DNA from: Culex pipiens pallens
Taxonomy: Eukaryota; Arthropoda; Insecta; Diptera; Culicidae
Length of the DNA: 64,000 nt
Direction of reading: 5' to 3'
Assembly (NCBI RefSeq): GCF_016801865.2
Contig: NC_068939.1
Coordinates: 86,491,381 to 86,555,380, forward strand
Part shown: positions 58,500-64,000 of the stretch, in pieces
Layout: each line of letters opens with the position of its first letter
Position numbering within the stretch: position 1 is the stretch's first letter
Notes under the pieces: model-generated
Databases searched by the model: none
Told to the model about the DNA's origin: nothing
Seen by the model: the letters and a program-made list of their open reading frames with translations, nothing else
Program-made: the position numbers and the translations under genes

Positions 58500-59715
58500 G
58501 ATGAAATCCCATGAAAACAAAATGGCTGTCGCCTTCTATCAAAGAAAATCACAAGAAATTACCAGATTTGAATTTAAGTTTTTGCAAAAACTTAACACCC
58601 AAGATGGGGAGAATTCTCCTCAGTTGAAAAAAAAAAACATCACAAAAAAATATACCCGGTGTGCCGTTGATCAAAGCGTGACGTGTGACTTGTTGAACAA
58701 ACCGTACGGTGTACCATTTTCCCGACTCTGACAGGATGGGCATCGTCAGGCAGTCTTAAATTGAGCAGCATTTTTCTGTTGTTTGTTTTTATGCCAACGG
58801 GCACTACTGCTGCCACTACACAGTAAAAACATATATTTTAAATTCCCTTCAATTTTTTCTCCATTAATGTTGAAAAAGTGGAAGTCGGTGTACATTTTTG
58901 AATATCACAATTCATTATGACTTTTTGACTGTGTACTATGGTAGCATTCCGGGACATTGATCCAGCTGCATCAACCTTTCGACAGGCTTTTTTCACATGT
59001 TCACGGCAGCTTCCGGGTTGTGTTGATTGTGTTGTTGATTGTTGAGCCTCTCTATTTGAGCTACATCGAGGGTTGTAGACTTGCGACGGTTGACTTTTTG
59101 TGATTGATGCCATGACGTGCGCGTCGAACTGTGCCAAATCAACACTTTTGAACGTTCCGCCCGCGCAATAGGCTGGCAGGTGTCATGAAGTCGTTTCGTT
59201 TCCGGTTGATTTAGTTGATTGAGTCTTGTTTGGTTTAATCGAGATTTTATTTTTTTCAAATTCTTCAAAATTAAAGGCAACTCACACCTTCTATTTTGAT
59301 TACAGAATCACTTAAACCCTCCGAGAGGAGCCACTTGCTCGCTGATGAATATCCATTTAATATCTTCCCTCATCATCTTTGTCTCGAGTTCTCCAATTAC
59401 TATCCTTCATCCCAAGAGTCAACTCTCCTTCTGCAAAGGCGGAAGCATCAGCAAAGCACAACAACAGCAACAACAACAACAACAGTACGTGATTACTATC
59501 AGCGGAAGAGTTTACCCTGATGGAAAAATTGAAGCTGAAACCACTTTCTTCCCTTGGAGAACCAAGCTTTTTGCTTGCTTGTTGATGCTGATGCTGCTGT
59601 GCACCGTCATCTCATCGGCTTCTGCTTGAGCAGCTTGCTTCCGGAAGTTTGCTTTCTTCTTCCTCCTCCTCCTCCTCCCTCTCAAATTCTCTCTCTCACA
59701 CACACACGAACCTAA
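58500..59715. other. Low-copy non-coding sequence with a CAA/CAG microsatellite
   Basis: No supportable gene. A CAA-rich run at 59458-59484 gives a short polyglutamine in one frame of the ORF at 59345-59629, which has no other protein-like features. A CTCC/TCTC-rich tract lies at 59655-59705. Confidence 0.45.
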
Positions 59716-59717
59716 AG

Positions 59718-60225
59718 TCGTCGCCATCGTGCTAACTTGTCGTACGTGCATTTTGGGCCAAATTGAGTTAAGAACGCCATTTTGTGCAACTCACAATGCC
59801 TCACCTTTTGACCTTCACAGATCCCCAAAATTCGATTTCAATCCTGAGATATTCACCAAAAACCGAAAAAACTCCGTGCATTTTTGTCACCTTACATATG
59901 AAAGTAGTTTCAATCTTGTCGTGCTATCTTGTCACTCCCTGAAAATCGATGTAAGTGTGACAATTGGCCAAAGGGATTTCAGGTCAGGATGCGTTTGACG
60001 CACGTACAAGTCAGACTACCGTAAACATTTGTAATTATAACTCGGGACTCCAGCAACCAAATACAACCAAACTTCGGGACAATGCACAGAATGGTCAACC
60101 AAACAAAACGTGTTTGTTATTTTTTACATTGCGTGCTCTAGTTTTTGTTTATTCAAGGTCAAACATTAAAACGCGTTTTTCTCGGACCGTCGAAATGGCG
60201 GGTGCGACATGATAGCACGACGACG
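59718..60225. repeat. Paralogous block B, the empty-site copy, with imperfect inverted ends
   Basis: Uninterrupted relative of block A. The outer text is imperfectly inverted: 'gtcgtcgccatcgtgctaac' left, 'gatagcacgacgac' right. An internal copy of the 'cgtgctatcttgtc' word lies near 59918. It may be a TIR element of about 510 bp. No ORF of note. Confidence 0.6.
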
Positions 60226-60445
60226 TCGAAGTGCTGATAGCGAACGAACGCGACCCAGTCGACGCTTCGTCATCACGCCGTTGTTGTTCCTCGGGTTGCA
60301 TCGTGTGCCTTTGTTGAGGACTCCTTTTGTTGTGCACAACGTTCGCGCGATGTCATCGTATCAGCTGCTGCTGCTTCCTTCTTTGGTGGTTGTTGCTGCT
60401 GTTGTTGTTGTTGTGGTGTGGTCCTTCACATGAATTGGAGCCTAA

Positions 60446-60568
60446 CATTTCAAAAGGGCACATAACTTTTGTAAACAATAGTGTATCCCTTTCACTCAAA
60501 TGACAGTTTACATAATGTGTGAAAGGGACACACTCTTGTTTAAAAAAGTTATGTGCCCTAATGAAATG
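60446..60568. mobile_element. Small palindromic MITE, 123 bp
   Basis: Left 'catttcaaaagggcacataa' and right 'ttatgtgccctaatgaaatg' are inverted, with most of the interior also pairing ('gtgtatccctttcac'/'gtgaaagggacacac'). Confidence 0.75.
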
Positions 60569-60962
60569 GCAAGCACGAATTATCTTCTTTCGCCTCAACA
60601 ACCAGTTTGTGTGGAGCGAGCGCGCGTGATGCGTCCGATAACTTGAAACTCGACAATGGAGGCATCCTTGAGGAACATTGTTTTGGAATGAAGGGGCACT
60701 TTTTATGCTATCAATATTTGGTGAAAGATTTCAAGTGGATGGGGACGATACATTTTTGTCAACTTTGTATTGGAGTTTTTGTTGGAGTCAGAGTCGACAT
60801 AGGTGGTGTCGGGTTGTTTCTTTTAGAGCTGGAAGCCGGAGTCAGAGTCACTTCAAAAGCTTCACGATTCCGCAGCCCCGATAGAAGATGATATTCATTC
60901 TTGAAAATAATCTGATCTTGATGATTGTCAATGATGATTTCGTAAAATTACCTTTTGCAATA

Positions 60963-61260
60963 CAGTCCTGATTCGATGATCCGAAGTTGGTTATCAGAAA
61001 GTTTTTATGGGACTTCGGATAATCGATTCAGGAACAAAAAAAATTGCTGGTATTTTTATTTACTTACTTTTAACATCAAACTCGAGCTCTGCGATCCCAT
61101 TCCTGTCAAATTTGAATTGTTGGTTGTCTTTTATTCTAAGAAATGCAATTTCCAAATATTTCTTCACCGCCATTTTGGCCGCCATCTTGGATTTAAAAAT
61201 TCTAAATCACTTAAGAGTAGTTCAGGGATCATACTTAAAGTCATTAAAGTAAAAGTTCCA
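60963..61260. repeat. Relative of the 23196 dispersed repeat
   Basis: 'cagtcctgattcgatgatcc' and 'cttcggataatcgattc' resemble the repeat at 23196-23600. Both carry a 'ccgccattttggc' phrase, in opposite orientation. Confidence 0.55.
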
Positions 61261-61661
61261 TCTGCACAATTCCCACAAACAACACCTTTGTTTAATGGAG
61301 CCACATGGTTGATCAACAACAAAACAACCACACACAACCAGGTAGGGGAAGCTCGATGAGTTTACGTTCAACTCGATAGCTACCGTTCCGTGTGACTTGG
61401 TCCATTTGCATCCGGATTGCAGTGGCTCGTCGACACGAGCAGACCACCGACGAGATTGCCGGGCCTGGCAATTCCGGTCCGTTTCTTCGTCTTCGTCTTC
61501 GTTCATTCGTTTAATCAGTGCTAAATTGTATTCCACTTATCCGGTGAACACCCAACATGTCCTGCTTCTGCTACCGCCCAGCATCACCCCCTTAGTGCCT
61601 AGTCCCGATTTCGAACCGATTTTAATCAATTTGTGTTTTCGTTTTCTTCTTCTTCTTGCAG

Positions 61662-61813
61662 CCAAGCTGGACGGTGTCAAGACCTACATGCGCATGAGAC
61701 GGGTCCCCAACCATCTCCAGGTGAAAGTGATCAAATGGTTCGACTATCTCTGGCTGACGCAAAAGTGCTCAGACGAGGAGAGAGCTGTATCATGTCTTCC
61801 TGATAAATTAAAG
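61662..61813 (+). CDS. C-linker exon of a cyclic-nucleotide-gated channel-like gene
   Basis: This 152-bp exon is bounded by a pyrimidine-rich acceptor ending TTCTTGCAG at 61661 and a donor GTGAGT at 61814. Read from phase 2 it encodes KLDGVKTYMRMRRVPNHL, VIKWFDYLWLTQK, CSDEERAV and LPDKLK. This matches the region after S6 of CNG channels, the C-linker that couples cyclic-nucleotide binding to the pore. The spacing to KWFDYLW and LPDKL is as in the family, and the sequence most resembles insect CNG-like (Cngl-type) subunits. The pore exon and the cyclic-nucleotide-binding domain are not in this window, so the flanking introns are long. CNG channels are plasma-membrane cation channels used in sensory and neuronal signalling. 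The exon is intact. Confidence 0.88.
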
Positions 61814-62076
61814 GTGAGTTACGTACACGGTATTCTGCACATTTTTCTTTGTCTAACATTTACGTGAATGTTTCGAAAAAGGTTGTAGTGAGACGAAAAA
61901 AAACTGGGAACGTATCTTAATTATAAAACGCTTTTTTAAGTTTCATTCATTGAATCTGACAAAAAAAAAGAGTTTTTTTTTCTAAATGGACCTGTAAGTT
62001 ATATGGATTCCTATGCTTATAAAACCCTATCCAATAAAACTCTAGATATCACAAATTCAGTCCATTTCCTTGGAGT
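61814..62076 (+). other. Intron sequence after the CNG exon
   Basis: It begins with the donor GTGAGT. AT-rich, with no further exon recognised before the hAT-like element. Confidence 0.6.
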
Positions 62077-63511
62077 TAGAAGGTGACGAGCGGGAACTCC
62101 CGGGAAATCGACGATTTTTGAATCTCTATATTGCCGGGAAATTTGGTTGAGACTCCCGGGAAATTTGATACTTGAAAGGAACAAATTGCACTGTTTTAGA
62201 GAAAAATCATTCGACCCTGCCCTGAATATTTTTGAAAAACTAATTGAGCAAAAGCCCAAAAAATTTTTGCTGTTGAATTCTTAAGATTGAAAAAGAAAAA
62301 AAAAATCAGATCAAATTATTCGCTCTACAGCATTGCCTTGGCGTTCTCGATTGCGAGATTCCTACTCGAAACTAGGTGTCCGAAGGCTTGATTGTTGAGG
62401 CAATTGCAAACCTCTTTTTACACCTTAGCTTCCATCCACCCCGGGATTCGCGAACTGACGACCTTTGGATTATTAGTCCAACAGCCTACCAGCGACTCCA
62501 CCGAGGCAGGACCCAGGGAGACGACTCCTACACCTGGAGTTAGCTAACGACCTAATCTTTTTAGGTTAGTCCGGGGCCAACATTTACTTCCCGTCCGACG
62601 GAAGGCGTGATCAGACAAATCTCGTCTCGAAAAATGCCACCGGGACCGTCTGGGATCGAACCCAGGCCGACTGGGTGAGAAGCAATCACGCTTACCCCTA
62701 CACCACGGTCCCGGCTAGATTGAAAAAGAGCAATAGTTAATTTGGATTTAATAAATTCTTTTCTAATTTTGCGATTCAGGAAATTTAAAAATTTTCTGGT
62801 AAAACAATTCCAATTGAGGACACAGAAACAAAATTTATCATAGAGTCGACTTTTGAAAGAAAAATTTGACTGTTGGTAATCAAATTATCTTACTGAAAGT
62901 AACCAAATTATCCACTTAGTGAAAAATATAAAATAAAAACCATTATTAATCTAGTAGCCTCTAGTCAAGCCAAGCCAAAATTATCTAAAAACAAACTAAG
63001 CAATTTCAGCCCAGAAATGAAAATATTGGTCATTTTGAGTTTTGCATCGGCACCAATATTTTATCACAATTTAAGAAAAAAATGTCTCGCGTTCTTTGTA
63101 AAGTTGCGGTCCGTTAATTGAAGGAATATAGTTATTACTGGTAAAGTGAACATTGGAAAAACCACTCAGTGTGATAAAAAATGATACAATACAGTTTTCA
63201 GGCTCAAAAAGCTCAAGAAATGGTATTGTATTTTTTTTTTTTGATTGGAAGCATTTTTTTTTAAATAGAAATAATACTTCATATTCTCGGTAAGGTTTCT
63301 CAAATTATTGTTTCATTGATTAACTAGACTAAACTGTAATTGAATTCATGCATATGTAATAAATTTACTACATTTCTTCAAAATAATTGGCACCATTTAA
63401 ATAAATTTGAATAAAAACCAAACATCCCGGGTCCCGGAAATTCTCGGGAAATAGCAAAACTGAACTCTCGATTCCAGGGAAATTGAAAATCTCGAGAATC
63501 ATCACCCTCTA
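62077..63511. mobile_element. hAT-like element, copy 2, with a nested SINE
   Basis: Ends TAGAAGGTGACGAGCGGG and ATCATCACCCTCTA are flanked by the 8-bp direct repeat CTTGGAGT at 62069-62076 and 63512-63519. It is the same family as 2481-3616 in reverse orientation, with TCCCGGGAA-type subterminal motifs at both ends. Removing the SINE and its duplicate leaves about 1.0 kb. It lies inside the CNG-gene intron. Confidence 0.85.
62297..62716 (-). mobile_element. Dimeric tRNA-derived SINE, 420 bp, with 13-bp TSD
   Basis: Flanks AGATTGAAAAAGA (62284-62296 and 62717-62729) are identical. On the minus strand the first tRNA-like unit has a 7-bp pairing acceptor (GGGACCG with CGGTCCC), A-box text 'gtggtgtaggggtaagcg' and B-box 'gggttcgatccc'. 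About 140 bp later a second unit reads 'cggtggagtcgctgg' and ends 'cagttcgcgaatccc'. An A-rich tail abuts the left TSD. Two tRNA-like units recall the Culex Twin SINE idea, but the long spacer suggests a different family. Confidence 0.85.
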
Positions 63512-63519
63512 CTTGGAGT

Positions 63520-64000
63520 ACCTAGTTGAAAATGTTCATCATTTTTCACTACCATTGTTGGTCCTCTGGAAATGCAAATGAATTCCATTTAGTGCAGGGA
63601 TTTCACCATAGATCTACCCTGTCCTTTGGGGACCATCCATAAACCACGTGGACATTTCGTCAGCTGTGTGCTATCTTGTGACAACGACCATTTAGTACTA
63701 TTCGAGAAAATCGATTTTTAAAGTTTGATGATAAATATTTTCAAAACTATGAATGGTAGAGCCAAACTTTTTGAAGCAATCGGTTCGTATACTACACCCA
63801 AAGGAAAAATATATCTCAAAATCTGCAACAGTAGATTTGCTGCAGAAAATGTCACATTTTTTTAACATTTTTTGCAGCAAGCCCCTAGATCATTTTTGCC
63901 CGCGTGTAAACATTTCAGCGATCTGCACTGAAAGAAAGGCACACAGCAATATCACATGTTTCACACGTGAATCTGCCCCATACGACTTGGCATGTGAATG
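63520..64000. other. Intronic non-coding sequence
   Basis: No exon recognised. It contains 'ccataaaccacgtggaca' near 63637 and 'gtgctatcttgtgacaa' near 63668, words that recur at 23484-23551 and in the blocks at 58220 and 59915. They are probably repeat edges. Confidence 0.45.

Noticed and set aside
59345..59629. 94-codon ORF with a hydrophobic C-terminus and a Gln run
   Set aside because: The Gln run is a microsatellite, no splice or start context supports it, and no homology is recognised.
62640..62716. Functional tRNA gene on the minus strand with a pairing acceptor
   Set aside because: It is the head of a SINE with target duplications, and the T-arm does not pair at standard positions.

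Overview
The window looks like mosquito (culicid, most likely Culex-type) nuclear DNA, mostly intronic or intergenic, and very rich in nested transposable elements. The call rests on AT-rich sequence packed with TA- and 8-bp-target MITEs, tRNA-derived SINEs and an RTE-clade retrotransposon, on 58-61 bp introns in gene relics, and on one exon closely resembling an insect cyclic-nucleotide-gated channel. The species is an inference.

Layout. 0.1-4.8 kb: a partial foldback arm carrying a 638-bp hAT-like element, then a foldback-like structure whose loop is a 17-bp minisatellite split by a second hAT-like element. 6.4-12.2 kb: a foldback element split by a complete RTE-type LINE (7902-11965, with 14-bp target-site duplications). 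The LINE has one intact 1028-aa endonuclease/reverse-transcriptase ORF, and its leader contains six 31-nt hairpins with compensatory base changes. 12.2-38 kb: low-copy non-coding islands interrupted by SINEs, MITEs (one family carries a tRNA-like segment), long palindromes and diverged tandem repeats. 38.3-43.6 kb: a GC-richer mosaic of decayed gene fragments (phenylalanyl-tRNA synthetase beta and BRR2 helicase on the plus strand; isoleucyl-tRNA synthetase, an RRM protein and unidentified pieces on the minus strand), several keeping canonical introns. 44.1-48.8 kb: a TA-flanked inverted-repeat element holding a 1.35-kb palindrome and a 1.33-kb array of an 8-bp unit. 49-61 kb: more TIR elements, SINEs and two copies of a paralogous block, one of which is the empty site for a palindromic MITE and a SINE.

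The only host exon that looks functional is 61662-61813 (plus strand), a C-linker exon of a CNG-channel-like gene with good splice sites. Much of the preceding sequence may be its upstream intron, and the following intron holds a hAT-like element with a dimeric SINE inserted in it. No bacterial-type operon, CRISPR array or rRNA was seen, and the tRNA-like sequences all lie inside repeats. The most unusual signals are the covarying hairpin array in the LINE leader and the intron-retaining mosaic of informational-gene fragments.
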